Assembly (NCBI RefSeq): GCF_037975245.1
Contig: NC_092576.1
Coordinates: 6,062,001-6,126,000, forward strand
DNA length: 64,000 nt
Reading direction: 5' to 3'
Source: Apostichopus japonicus
Taxonomy: Eukaryota > Echinodermata > Holothuroidea > Aspidochirotida > Stichopodidae
Shown in pieces: positions 1-12,625 of the stretch. The notes under the pieces are model-generated. The model searched no databases, was not told the DNA's origin, and saw nothing but the letters and a program-made list of their open reading frames with translations. Position numbers and translations under genes: made by a program. Position 1 is the first letter of the stretch. Each line of letters begins with the position of its first letter.

Positions 1-368
1 AGATTCTTTTACAGAGTATTTTAAGTCTCACGGACTAAGAACAAGTCATGCTTTGGGTGTGTTCCTATCATCAGCACTATAACAATGAGATGATAACTTT
101 GTATATGTATGCATCATTACCTTCACATAAAGAGTGGTGCAGGTCATTTCTTTAGATCAGAGTTCAAGTTTCAATGCAGTTTCTGTGAAAACGAATGACT
201 CACATCCCACAGATCTCAGGCGTCAAGTTATGTACATAACTATATATTATCTTACCTAACGTATGCCGTTTGAAACTTGTGTCTTAATTATTAATACTTT
301 TATTTTCGCTGTCAGAACTACAGCTTGCATTACTCAGATAAGTAATACAGTTTATATCTTATCTACAG
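1..368 (+). other. Intron of copy L upstream of its first visible exon
   Basis: From about base 85 this matches, in inverted orientation, the sequence at 46923-47210 next to the corresponding R exon, for example the stretch around TCAGGCGTCAAGTTATGTAC. No separate gene is visible. The short open frame through 263-368 has no counterpart start and simply runs into the exon. Confidence 0.6.
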
Positions 369-3300
369 TAGAGCGTAATTCCAGACAAGTATGGAAAATA
401 TCACAACAGCAACTACTCAATCCGGGGGAAAAGGTGACAGAAGAAAAATTAAAAGGTGTGTAAGCTATCTATATTTAGTTGATTAATTCATGGATTATTT
501 ACAACTTTCAATAACTGTGTATTTAATTTTGATGTAAGAAGCGATGCTTTCTCAGTTTGGATTAACAACTTTTCCTGTAATGCACCTGCATATAAGTTTA
601 ACTTAAAGTGACCCAGAATGAAATAGTAACAAGTATAATGTTGCTACTCATAAATCGATTTTTGGTTTCGATAAATATCGTAACCTTTGCATTCATGATG
701 GCGTATGTGTGTATGTATGCCTATGTATGCGTTTGTGACGCCCAGCTTGTAAACAGGATATCTCAAGAAGGGAAGTTGGACCAACTTCATGTTGTAGATG
801 CGCCACATTGAGTACAAGAAGCCTATTGTTTTCTGTGTCATTTGGGGTAACCAGGGGTCAAAATGTGGAAACCTTGTAAACACAATATCTCAAGAAGGGA
901 AGCTTGGGCAGACCTCATATTTGGTGTGTAAACGTACCACATGGAGCACAAGAAGCTTATTGTTTTCTGTGGAGGTCAAAGTTGATTAGGGTTACTAAGG
1001 GTCAAATTGTGAAAACCTTGTTAACGCCATAGCTCATGAAAGGAAGATTGGGCAAACCTCATATTTAATGTGTAGAAGTACCACATTCAGTACAGGAAGC
1101 CTATTGTTTTCTTTGGAGGTCAAAGGTCATTTAGGGTCGCTAGGGGTCAAATTGTCAAAACCTTGTAAACACAATATCTCAAGAAGAGAAGGTCGGACCA
1201 ATTCATATTTAGTGTGCAGACGTACCACATTGAGTACAAAAAGCCTAAGGTTTTTGGTGTAGGTCAAAGGTCATTTGGGGACAACAGGTCAAATCGTGAC
1301 AACCTTGTAAAAATGATATTGCAAGAAAGGACAGATCTCATATTTGGTTTTTAGATGTACCATAGTAAATTTAAGGAGCCTATTATATTTTTTGGTGGAG
1401 GTCAAAGGTCATTTGAAGTCAGCAAATGCCAAACATTTACTTCACTACCCTCTTACCTGTCTTTCCACACTAACACATCTTCCTAAACATAATATCGTAA
1501 GGGAAGCTTGGATAGATCGCATATTTGGTATGTAATTGTACCACATTGAGTACAAGAAGCCTTCATGTTGTGGGTGGAGGTCAATGGTCGTTTGAGTTCA
1601 CCAGGGTCAGATTGTGAACTCACGTTTTACAAAATATTTCAACAAAGAAAGATGTTATATTTAGTATGTTGATGTATCTATCACATTAAGTGCAAGAAGC
1701 TTGTTGTTTAGGTCAATGGTCATTTCAGGACAGCATGTGTCATTGTGAATGTATTGTTTGTCACATCGCACTGCTTTTCACTGTATTACTAATATCAAGT
1801 ATGTTGTACACCCTCACTATACATTACGTCAGATCCATGCAGAAAATAGCTGAATGTTACATCATAGAAACCATTATTCATTTTTGCATTCTGGTTATTT
1901 TTTCATTTTAAAGAGTGGTGTAAGAAAGTTATAATTTGGAAAGACGATACTCGAGATACACATGATGGGATAGTGGAGAGGTTGAAGGAAGCATCTGATA
2001 AACAGGTGAATTTTTTTTTTCAAAGACTTACCTTACTTTCGATAAAGTGTGAAAAAGCAATATAGAAATGATGTGGCTAAGCTTGATGTGCTTTTGTCAA
2101 ACCATGATAGGTGATGGCAGGATCTGAAAATATGAGGCATTGAGAATAAATGTGACCGATACTTATAGTTGCATTCATTATTTCATTTTATCTTGTTATA
2201 ATTTCAAAAAAAACATTAGCTACACTATCGAATAGGTTAATGTGTACATCTAACAAGTGATTGTCCAATATATTAAACCGTTTCAACATGTCGTCTTAAT
2301 TCCTGATGTTTCGATACATTGGGTAAAATAATGGGCTTCGTAAACGCAAACGTGATGTTGAATAACTATCATGAAATATGTAAATTTGTTGCATACTTGT
2401 GAATATAATTTGTAACATTCAAATGCTAAAGTTTAAGGCGGTTAAGATGTGAATTACATGTCAAACAAATGTGTTAAATGAAAGAAAACTTTTTTTGTGG
2501 CACAGAGGTGGGCCATTTTTCTTTGGTTACCGTTCATCTCCATTGGCCAATAAACCTATTACTTCCCAATCCACAACATGTTTGGGGCTTACTTATCCAA
2601 AACTAAACCTACAGGCATTACGTAATTAAATAGAACCATCGAGCCAAGAACACCAGCTACACTAATATCAATATCACTTACTTAGCTAATTTGAGACAAC
2701 TGTCATATTGCAATTTTCTGGTTTCATGTTAGGATTTATTTTACACGATAAGACACACCTTAGATTGCTATAGAAATTGTAAAGAATATTCCTGTTGGTC
2801 AATCCTTGAATTACTTTGTAACCCATCCAGATAACTAATGCTGATAATTTTTTGAGGTTCCTCATTCATTATTCTCAAAGTTATTATGTAGTTAATTTCT
2901 TGAATAGGTTGACATTGAATGGATTAAACTGCAAGACAGCTTCAAGTCAGTTGAAGATAACGGTGAAGCTGTTAATCTAAGCTCTGGAGCAGTTTTACCT
3001 CCGCTTAACAATTTAAAAAACTTGGAAATTGTAAACAAGACATGGCAGCAATTGGACATTACCGAATGGATAAATATCCTGAAATATGCCTGTCACGGAC
3101 GTAAACCAACCAAGATCAAGTAAGCATAGCTATAATGATCAGTCGACTATTATTCAGATTGTCTGCGAAAGAATTACATTTATTTAATTTACCAACTTAT
3201 TGAAATGATTCCTGTTAGAGTATATCTATATGTGAAGACGTTTCAGCAACATGTCGCACCATATCGTGCTTACTTACACATAATATATATATTTAGCGAA

Positions 3301-6300
3301 TTGATTGATTTATCTACCAAAGAAATACGGTGGTGTGCTCCTTGGTTTGAGCAGGCTGAATCAGATGTGAAATGGAAACAAAAAATGATATTAAAAACAA
3401 GAATACTTGAAAAACTTCTTTGGGGACCTAATAATAAGATTAATGGACCCTTTTAGTGTATCTAATTACAACAAACTGACGAATTACTACAATTACTTCT
3501 CACAGGATTGAACTCATTCTGCTGCCGTATGACTTTGAGAACAAGTTGAGCACGTTAAAAAAGAAGCCACGCGGTAAGAATGCAGTTTAACAAATTAATC
3601 TTTACAAATAAATTGATCTTTACAAGAAACTGTCGATGAGGTGAAATGTAGTTGTGTAAATGATTGGAACTACACGATTAAGAACAACGACTAATGCGTT
3701 TATCAATATCCTGTGTTCAACAGGTTTGAGAAAATGGAGATTTGTTCACGACTTTATCTAAATTCCTAAAAGCCACTAACTTAACGACTGGTAGAGGAGC
3801 GAGTCAGTTGAGCTTAACAATCAGTTGAACAGATTATATTAACATTTCTATTGACCTCATGACTGAAAAAACACAGTCCCAGTCCATTGTTTAATCCTAA
3901 AGGGCCGCAACCAAGCAAATTGCTTTCATTTTTGTTCAGTTGATATTTTCGTCATATATGTTTTCAGGTTCTAGTTATGGGTTAAACTTTTGTTTATTTC
4001 AAGGCTTTTAAAATAAGCTTGGATTGTTATGTAAACCTGGGTGCAACTCGGATGGATATCAGATCATTAACAAATTTAAAAACTATGTTCTCCAAAGAAC
4101 AATGCATCTTCCATTGGCTTCTTCTCTTCCTATTGTTAGCATATAGGCAGTACACCTACAGTTGACGACATGCACAGTCCCATGTGAAAGGGAGGTTTAA
4201 CAAATATGAGTTGTGAACAGGACGCCAGTAAATTTTAATATACTTCAATATACAGAATATTACTTGTGCTACAAATACAGATGGCACAATTCATCTCTTT
4301 AATCGATAATTACTAAGTTCATCAATTGTCATCCTCAAAAAGTAAATAAATGATACATGTCCGAATGCAGTATAGACAAAACGGTCTTTTACTAAATGTT
4401 TTACATGTTCAAGTTTTCATAGATACAGACTAAAGAAACTCTTTTTACGGTCTCTTTCAGTCGAGTGGCACACTGGTGTTATATCTGCAGTACTGAGAAT
4501 GAGTTACGAAAATGAACGGTGGGAGGTATGTCCTGGTAACATTATGTTATATGAAGATTTCATTTTTAAACACACTTTTACATAGTAGAAGAAAAATAAC
4601 ATGGTCAAATCCATTGGTTTTCACCTTAACAACACCCTTCATGTTCTTACGAAGGTCTTCTTGCATACATATAAAGCTAAATAATATTAACTCATCATAA
4701 GTTATTTGTTTATTCACACAGAGTATTGGACCACGTCCTCTGAAATATGAAGAATATGAAAAGATCGTAAGTAAACATTACTTAATAAAATATCTTTCAA
4801 CCCAGTGCAAACAAGAATGTGAACAGTAGAAGTCAACAACACTAGATTCCATACAACGACTCTCACATTTTTCAAGTTTGGCCCAATCATGTTTTACATC
4901 TGGAAAAGGGGAGGGCGGTTGCATCACGGCTTTTAAGAGAGAACAGCAATATAAAGACATAACGTTTAAGTTCTGTATTAAACTTTTGTGTGATTGCCGT
5001 TGGCGAGCATATACTGCACAATATACGAACTGTGTTAGTAAATAAATACACAGAAATAAGTTCATTTCCATTTTCAGGAGAAAAAATTGCATGCACGTTT
5101 TCTCTCCGTGTTAGGTTTGCATGATCTGTGTATTTGGGTGATAATATTGAACTTCATGTCCTACACTTGTATTGCAGGTAGAGAGGGCAAATGAAGAAAT
5201 GGTAAGTGAAAGGGTAGATTTATTATCTCATTATAAGTGGAAATCATGCATGTAACTTTCATCAGATTAATTTTTCCAATTATTCTACAAACAGGGAATT
5301 ATTCTGTAGATGTTGTGGTAAAATTGGTAAAAATATCAAAGAAAAGATTGTACGTCAGACTTAAATGTAAGGATTTGTACATGTGTTTACAATTTGAAAT
5401 GTGTATGCCACTTTCTTCTATTCAATTATGTGATCCATAATATTTGGGTTGGACGAGATATGGGTTTTTAGTGTATAAATCACTACACTTCTGCCGCTCT
5501 CTCGTTTTTCCTTTCCACAAATTGATGTGATCTCAAAAGACTCCAGGGATGGCAGTTGACTGGTGGGCTGTTCTGACGGGCGTTAGTCCCCCCCCCCTCC
5601 ATCCTCTTGGCCCTGCTAAAAGACGTTTTGTAAAAATATTATGGAGCAAAAATAATCTTCAGAAACTAAAAACAATTTTAACCAGTCAATACTTGATCAG
5701 GCTTATACTTTCACAACGAGCATAGCTTCATTACACATCGGTACTGCCGTAAAATAAATGCCCGTTTTAAAACCGGACTTAATTAAAAATAATTAAATAA
5801 ATAAAAATAAATAATTAAAGTAAAAATTATCGTCGAATGATCTCATTATGTTACAAATGCATACTTGATAAAATATCATTTTGTCAAAATTTCTATGTAT
5901 ACTTTTCGTTACCGGACATGCCTACACTGTCATACTTAATACCTGCCTTAGTGTACGTAACTTTAAACCTTACTTATTTGCTTGTTACACAAGCCGTCGA
6001 GGTATAGTTGGGATGAATCGAAATATGTAATCATAATATTGGCGGAGATAGAACATATTTTGAAATAACCAATTGTCGTTCTTTAAAGTCGACGTTTTGA
6101 GATTAAGGGACGTAATTTTGAGAAAATTTTTGAAAGTTTGAGGTAAAGTCGTTTAAATTTGCAGAAAAATAAACAGTCAAAAGTTTGAGAATATAGAAGT
6201 TTGATGTAAAATAGTCGAAATTTTGGATATAACTTTGGTAAGAAATCAAACAAGAGGTAAAAAAATTCAATGAGATCGTCATTTTGAGATGAAAAACAGA

Positions 6301-9300
6301 AATGTTGGGTATTACAACTTAGACTTCCGTGAAAAAAGCTGAAATTATATGAACAAAGGCGAAGTTTAGGGGTGAAGCAGTCACAATTTAAAGATAAAAT
6401 GTTGAAGTATACCATCTGAAGTGGCCTAACGAAGCATCAACAAAAGTAAACTTAGTCTAGCAACCAAGGGCGGCGGAACCGGGGGGGGGCACAGGGGGCA
6501 CGTGCCCCCCACTTTTCCTCAGGTTAAAAATGTGACCTTTTTCTACATAAAAATTGAGGTGTCTCAAGTTAGCAAGAGGCCAGGGAACCAGAATGAACAC
6601 TCGAGAAGGGCGTTTCCGGCCATCTGAGGGGTTTGTAAAACCAAAAATTTTCTTGTACGCTCCGCGCCAACCGATGGTGGCGCTCCGCTCAGATAGTCGT
6701 GCATATAACTTTGCAAATCCTGGCTACGCCCCTGACTTTTAATGAATTTCTGTGGGTCAAACTCAAAGCTATTTCGAATGGGACAAATTTGTTAAGATAT
6801 TAACATAATCCTTGTTTCCCAATTTGCACATTGGATATTGCAGTGCTAGTATATATGAATATTTCCCTTGAAGGGGTGGGGGGAGGCGTTGATGGAGTGA
6901 TGTGTATACGCAAATAAGATAATACAATAAGAGTTATAAAGGGTACTAAATATAAGGCTGCATCAGTCCAATCGAGTTTCTGCAAAGTGCCCTTTGATGT
7001 CGGAGCCCCCCCCCCCTTCAGATTAAAAGTGCTTCCGCCGCCCTTGCTAGCAACAATACCCAAACTGGTAACTGGTTATGATTCTCCCCTCCCATGCAAC
7101 TGCCCATACTTTTGATAGCGCCCCTATACGTACATCACTGTCCGTTGCTGTTAAGTTTGCCTTTGACTTCACAAAGGAAAAACTTCGAGAAATCTTGGTC
7201 ATAGTCCCCCGTTCTAAAATGGGATCCACCGTTCTTGGACTCACGCGTAAGAGGTAGTAAACTTAATTTTATGCCTTAACTGGTCGTATTTTATGACACG
7301 TGATTCCATTACATTACCTGTACAAATTGCAACAAATTTGTTACCGCAACTAGTATATTTAGGTATAACTTTGTGTAGTAAAGTTGGTTAAGATGTAAAT
7401 TGTTGTGTAGGCAAGCAATAAATACCTGCTATGTATTTGATATGCGTGGGGGAAGAAATGCTGCTAAGAAATATATACTGTTGTTTAACACAGAGTGACA
7501 CGAACCTTAAAATGCATTACTACATGGTTAGTGATGTAAAATCACAGGAGTCAGAGGTAACTTTATAAAAAGAAAAGCAATTGGAAGAACTAAGTGCTAG
7601 AATATATACACTATGAAGCATTGCCTACACACCTGAAATATTAATTAGGATTCTCGATTGGTGTAGACTACATAAGATGTGTTAGGAAACCTTTGTCTCA
7701 GAAATAACACATCCGCATTTCCTGATCAAGGAGTTGAACCACATACAGGATTTAGAGTTAGAGAGGAACGACGTTGCTCATTGAAAAGAGTGATATAAAT
7801 CCTCTGATATGTCTAGACAGTCTGATCAATGAGTGAATTCTCTTTCAATCTGTAGAATAAATTGTGTTGGAAATATTGGCAGAAATTATTCTTAATGTTG
7901 GAGGGATTCACAAATTATATGTACATATAAATAAATGCTCTATCAATCCTAATTTCCAGGAAGTCGAAGAACAAACAAATAGTGTGTGTGGGAGGGTGGG
8001 GGTGGTTACAAATTATGACTTTAGCAACTGACTTGTATTAACTATAAACGTAGACGGGAGTGGAGCCGACTAAGGCCTGCATGCAAACATGATTGGGGAT
8101 GCCCTCATTGCCCTCCCCAACCCTCATGCCCTCCCGCCCCCTTGATGCCGCCACTACGGTTATGACTTAAAATAGTAAATATGTTCACAACAAGGTAGTT
8201 TGGTTACCATGGTGAATTTATATGATAACATGATAGAACACCAATCCTAAACTCATGCGATTACAACATTGTTAAGCTGAAAGACATTTAAGTTAGATCA
8301 TTTTATAATTCATTGTATGTGTTGACTTTAAATGCAATGTGAATTATAGAATAACTCAAATCAGATCGTTACGCACGGTTTCAATGTTTCTAATGTTGTG
8401 TTTTGCTACATGAACCAAGCTAAGTGTCTTTGTTCACATATTCCATATTTTAATGTTGTCTGTGATAATATTCTTACCCATTTGTTGCTTTTCAGACCGA
8501 CCAAACAGAAGTGTAAGTCTTTAAACTGCGGTTCAATTATGTATCTTATCCGAACTGATAAACCATGTTCTATATAGATTCAGAGGTCACAACATCATAT
8601 ATTATGTGTTGTAAACAATTTCTAACAACTACAAGTATACCTCAATACAACTGTCTTCATCCGTTCACAAACAATTAGCTACAATACAATTGTCGTCTAT
8701 GTACAATCAGTAAGCTATACAGTACTAATGGCGATATCTGTGTACAATCAGTTAGCTACAATACAATTGTCGTCTGTGTACAATCAGTAAGCTAAACAGT
8801 ACTAATGACGTTATGTGTGTACAATCAGTTAGCTAAAATACAATTGTCGTCTGTGTACAATCAGTAAGCTATACAGTACTAATGTCGTTATTTGTGTACA
8901 ATCAGTTAGCTACAATACAATTGTCGTCTGTGTACAGTCAGTAAGCTATACAGTACCAATGTCGTTATTTGTGTACAATCAGTTAGCTACAATACAATTG
9001 TCGTCTGTGTACAATCAGTAAGCTATACAGTACTAATGGCGTCTGTTGTGTTGAATCAGGTAGCTACAATACAATTGTCGTCTGTGTACAATCAGTAAGC
9101 TTTACAGTACTAATGTCGTTATGTGTGTACAATCAGTTAGCTAAAATACAATTGTCGTCTGTGTACAATCAGTAAGCTATACAGTACTAATGTCGTTATT
9201 TGTGTACAATCAGTTAGCTACAATACAATTGTCGTCTGTGTACAGTCAGTAAGCTAAACAGTACTAATGACGTTATGTGTGTACAATCAGTTAGCTACAA

Positions 9301-9676
9301 TACAATTGTCGTCTGTGTACAATCAGTAAGCTATACAGTACTAATGACGTTATGTGTGTACAATCAGTTAGCTACAATACAATTGTCGTCTGTGTACAAT
9401 CAGTAAGCTATACAGTACATTGTCGTCATTTATTTACGATCAGGAAACTGGACCACAAATGTCGTTCTTTGTGCACATTCACTAAGCTAATGTATAGTGT
9501 TTAGAGTAATTGCTAATCACTGAGAGATGATACAATGTTTTAATGCGTGTTATAGCAATATAGCATGCATTTACTATGGTCGTATTTATTCACATATTTG
9601 AAAATTTCATTTTATTAGAGCAAAGCTTTTGGAAGACTCGGATTATGAACAATCTCCATCCGATGTGAAAGCTTGA
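369..9676 (+). CDS. Receptor copy L: cytoplasmic-tail exons of an Ig-type membrane receptor (5' part outside window)
   Basis: Nine exons are inferred from AG/GT sites, open frame and one-to-one match with copy R: 369-455, 1914-2005, 2908-3119, 3506-3573, 4461-4525, 4722-4766, 5178-5201, 8496-8512 and 9619-9676. With the one carried-in base they sum to 222 codons plus TGA, and all splice phases agree. In order the tail has a Q/K-rich start ending VTEEKLKG, a helical piece ending RLKEASDKQ, a leucine-rich-repeat-like segment (NLSSGAVLPPLNNLKNLEI), an acidic YEEYEKI stretch and the C-terminus SPSDVKA. The signal, Ig and membrane exons should lie to the left of the window by analogy with R. Unlike R, I see no frame break in the visible exons. 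The role is inferred as signalling from a surface receptor; no catalytic domain is visible. The tail family is not one I can name with certainty. Confidence 0.75.
740..1720 (+). repeat. Degenerate ~145-bp tandem repeat with GGTCA motifs in copy L intron
   Basis: Units restart at AACCTTGTAAACACAATATC near 868, 1013, 1157 and 1300, about 145 bp apart, each followed by a CACATTGAGTACAAGAAGCC stretch and a block of GGTCAAAGGTCATTT. The matching R intron (46590-46838) is only about 250 bp, so the array was gained in L or lost in R. Related single units occur at 9820-10060 and 59918-60140. Confidence 0.8.
2006..2907 (+). other. Intron of copy L
   Basis: AT-rich intron that resembles the corresponding R intron at 45514-46497 in patches, for example the region near CAACATGTCATCTTAAT and the approach to the acceptor. 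I see no gene or mobile element in it. Confidence 0.6.
2908..3119 (+). CDS. Copy L exon with leucine-rich-repeat-like segment
   Basis: This 212-bp exon has a tgaatag acceptor and a gtaagc donor. Its open frame contains NLSSGAVLPPLNNLKNLEI followed by WQQLDITEWINILKYAC. The leucine spacing resembles a strand-helix repeat of the kind seen at the ends of NLR-type proteins. The R exon at 45302-45513 is exactly the same length and keeps LSSGAVLPPLN unchanged, while the surrounding introns differ more. That pattern fits a selected protein segment. Membership of the LRR fold is an inference from spacing only. Confidence 0.75.
3574..4460 (+). other. Intron of copy L; intact counterpart of the interrupted R region
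   Basis: The intron aligns in patches with 39903-40637 in R (for example CAGATGGCACA and the CATGTTCAAGTTT stretch before the acceptor). It contains no transposon. The upstream L exon 3506-3573 acts as the empty-site reference for the element in R. Confidence 0.65.
5202..6464 (+). other. Intron of copy L, first part
   Basis: No gene is visible. There is a C-rich run at 5590-5597, a short AAATAAATAATTAAA tract near 5785-5820 and, at 6083-6415, a purine-rich stretch with repeated AGTTTGA/TTTTGAGA words. Parts align with R between about 37500 and 38100. Confidence 0.55.
6465..7046. mobile_element. hAT-like MITE with 8-bp target duplication, in copy L intron
   Basis: The ends are inverted repeats starting CAAGGGCGGCGGAA and ending TTCCGCCGCCCTTG. 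They are flanked by an exact 8-bp duplication, CTAGCAAC, at 6457-6464 and 7047-7054. An 8-bp duplication and a CA-starting terminus fit the hAT superfamily. At 582 bp with no transposase it must be non-autonomous. Copy R has the uninterrupted site near 37500 (tctagcaaagttaccca on its sense strand), so the insertion is younger than the gene duplication. Confidence 0.88.
7047..8495 (+). other. Intron of copy L, second part
   Basis: At 7100-7250 a block is conserved with R (37310-37440) and ends in a donor-like GTAAGAG, but it cannot be placed as an exon: the phase does not fit and R has a stop. A G/C-rich block at 8050-8160 matches R near 37065-37165. The stretch 7380-8050 has no counterpart at the same place in R. 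I see no gene. Confidence 0.55.
8640..9476 (+). repeat. Short form of the 39-bp minisatellite (77-bp dimers) in last intron of copy L
   Basis: About ten dimers of roughly 77 bp alternate a CAGTTAGCTACAATACAAT half with a CAGTAAGCTATACAGTACTAAT half. On the sense strand these align with the 39-bp unit filling the same intron of copy R (ACTAATGTCGTCATATGTGC...). The array was therefore present before the duplication and has a very different size in the two copies. Confidence 0.85.
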
Positions 9677-9798
9677 AATTTGAAAGGCAGGAGGACGAAG
9701 TCCACATGATGCAGCTGAATCATAAATCGTTTTAACAGATAGGACTAAGAAATATCAGGAAGAATGCAGCTATGCTCGTAAAAACGAAAGAAATCTTC

Positions 9799-9804
9799 AA
9801 TAAA
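9799..9804 (+). promoter_or_regulatory. Polyadenylation signal of copy L
   Basis: AATAAA lies about 120 bases after the TGA stop of copy L. Copy R has the same hexamer in the same context (TTCAATAAATTTAATAC) after its own stop, so it is conserved between paralogues. Confidence 0.7.
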
Positions 9805-9819
9805 TTTAATACACCATAT

Positions 9820-10620
9820 TGAGTACAAAGAGGCTATTGGTTTTGAGAATGTTGAAGGTCATTTGAGGTCACTGGAGCTCAAAATGTGTAATCATAATAA
9901 ACACAATATCTCAAGAGGGGAATCTCTAACAGATCTCATACTTTGCATGTGGATGTATCACATTAAGTAGAAGGTGCCTATCATTTTCTGAGGAGGTAAA
10001 ATGTTATTTTGGGTCACCAAAGGTCAAAGTTTGAAATAAAAACCTGGTTTAAGGACCTATGTGAATCTACGCGAAGGTGACGGAGTGTGTGTATAACACC
10101 TCATACGAATTGTCTGTGTTTCAATTTACAATATGCAAACTACGTTTGGAACTATTTACTTAATTCTTAGCATTTTGTTTAAGATTTTTTATTACTAAGT
10201 TTAGGGTTCTATTTTTTATCGTTTAGTATTGGGTGTTTATTACTATCTGTATTATGCTTTTGCAATAGTTTTTTAATGTACTATAGTTTCTCATACTTAT
10301 TTATATTTAATTACTGACTATTCTTCAATCTTTTGTGTATTCTTTGTTAAAAACTATTTTATTATTTACATATTTCTGAATTTGTTTTGGACTATATGTG
10401 TTTAGGACTTTCATTATTATCGTTTAGTACGAGTGTTTTGTATATTGTTGCTTTAGGCTTTTACATTTTGTGCCTTATTGGTTATATGTATTTAATTTTT
10501 AGGTTTTTGTTACTATTTGTTTTTAGGTTTTACGCTTGTAACGCGCTTTGAGCAGCTTTGCTGATTATGCGCTATATAAATATTACTTATTATTATACAA
10601 TCATACTCGGTATGTAGATC
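9820..10620 (+). repeat. GGTCA satellite unit followed by a retroelement-like 3' tail
   Basis: Bases 9820-10060 are nearly identical to 59918-60160. From about 10180 the sequence is T-rich and ends in CGCTTTGAGCAGCTTTGCTGATTATGCGCTATATAAATATT then TATTATTA. That ending is typical of 3' tails of invertebrate non-LTR elements or SINEs. The same tail, shorter, follows the matching unit near 60200-60280. The repeat name is not assigned. Confidence 0.65.
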
Positions 10621-12625
10621 CAACTTGATGAGTACACGTTCAATGGTCATTTAAGATCAACAGAGGTCGAAGTCGAAACCTTTGTCAACACGATAACTTA
10701 TAAAATACATCTCTTTTGAACTGCACTCTTGGTATGTGGATCCAACTTGTTTAGCCTTATAGTAATAACCCTATTGAGACATGTATAAAAAACTGTCAAA
10801 TTAAAGATTTGTACTTAATAGGCAGGTTTGCATTAGTGCAAGAACCTTGCTGATCATTCGAATTCAATAATGGCAAACATGTTACGATACGGTGTGCAAT
10901 GCTGTAAATTGCATAACGTTGTCAAACGAAACACGGCAGAAAATTACTAATCCGACCGGCTCTCTGATTTGATTCTACACCGGAAACGAAGGAATCTTTG
11001 CGATTATGATGGCATGTAAGAGAGAAAGAGAAAGAGCTTGATTAAATATCATACTCGGTACGCCTAGGTTGTTGATTCCCTATAGTGAGTACAGGTTGTA
11101 CAAGAACTGGAACACAAGAAGTGGGGACGTCAGATATATTATGTAGATCACTGGTAAGGGTCAAATGTCTTTCAAGTTAAAATAGGTCAAAGTTTGAAAT
11201 CCTTGTAAAGACAATATCACAATGATCTTAACATGGATAGATGGATCTCTCTTATCTTTTGTATGATTGTAAATATTCTTTATTTCGTAAAAAAGATGGT
11301 AAACAACGATGGCTGAATGTGTTAAAAACAAGCTTACATTTTCTTTTCTTTTTTTCATATAGTTTTGTTCTATCACAACATAAGTTAACATATAACATAG
11401 AAGGAGATAAGAACAAAAATTCTGAAAGGAAGCGTACTAAAAAATTTACATGGCTTGTCGGGTAGTGACTCCCCCTTAAAAAAATACAAAAACTTTACAA
11501 TCAGAAAGGAGAACAAAAAAATCAGAACAACCCCTTCCTCTCCCTTCACTCACCTACCTCCAGAATTCCATCTCTCTACGGTTTACAGAAGACTTAAATA
11601 TTTAAAGGAACATCTAGAACCTACTCATAAGAATAACTTTTAAAGCCAATGATTATTTTATTCTTAATTTTTATTTGGCGGGAGGGGGGGGGTTGAATAT
11701 TTTTGTCAAGGTTATCTATTTCTTCTTACATTGTAACATTTTTTGGGGCAATTATGTATATATTTGGACGAATTCAAGAAATATTTATAGGTAGCGGAGG
11801 TGCGACTTTGCACATTTCGCAAGTGTACAACGTTATGTGGTATAGTGATCAGGTGGACTAGGCCAACCTTGCACAACCGATACAGTCAACTACAGTATAG
11901 TATAACGAGCATACGAAGACAACGTCAGAATAGGTAACCATCGTATTGACCTGTGTTATACATGAACAGTGTAAATTCAGATTAGTAATACATGGCACTA
12001 TGATTATCGCCACCACCAGGACTACAGTTCACCGGTACGTGTCAGAGAACTGGAAGAATTTTAATGAAAGATTCTTGCTATATCTTGAGGCCTCCGGGGG
12101 GACAGAAAACTCAACGAGATCTCAAACGTCTATATTCCTTCATGTTATTGGTGAGGAAAGTCTTACACTAAACAATACCTTCACATTCGAAACTGCCGGT
12201 ACGGAAACACTAAGTGATGTGGTCTCTAAGTCTTGAAAAAAGGTCTAACAAGCTGAGCGCTACCTATCACTGGATAGCTGACAAGTTGGCCTTTCATGGT
12301 ACCATCAATTTTCCGTATCATGACCATGCAGATTGTTTGCTACGAGAGCCATGACGTTTCCTTCACTTGTAAACAAACCTCTTTGCTCAGTCGTAAACAC
12401 TTTTTGTACGCTGCTCCTGTCAGGGCTAAATTGCATGCAAATTGCCTAAATTTTCTTGATGTTTGAACCACATGTGCTTCCATTCATGCTCTTAACATCC
12501 AAGCCACACAAAAAAGCAGATCCTGATTGATAACATAGCAAAACAACTGTTCTTCTGCTTCTTAGTGGCACTTTTCCTAAAGGAGAACAACAGGGCGGAT
12601 TTATATATACGCTAATAGTAGTATG
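10621..12625. other. Intergenic stretch, no supported gene
   Basis: More diverged GGTCA satellite pieces lie at 10620-10740 and 11040-11230, again collinear with 60290-60470. From 11240 the match to the other copy stops, which marks the approximate end of the duplicated unit. Between 11240 and 12625 there are short open frames only, an AAAAAATACAAAAAC-type A-rich stretch and a G-run near 11683. I recognise nothing coding. Confidence 0.5.

Noticed and set aside
4722-5201. ITIM/ITAM signalling motif in the tail (YEEYEKI)
   Set aside because: YEKI fits YxxI, but the residue two before the Tyr is Glu rather than S/I/V/L. The motif is absent from the matching R exon, so no specific motif is claimed.
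6554-6742. 62-codon frame within the MITE
   Set aside because: It lies wholly inside a non-autonomous transposon, has no family resemblance and no splice or start context.
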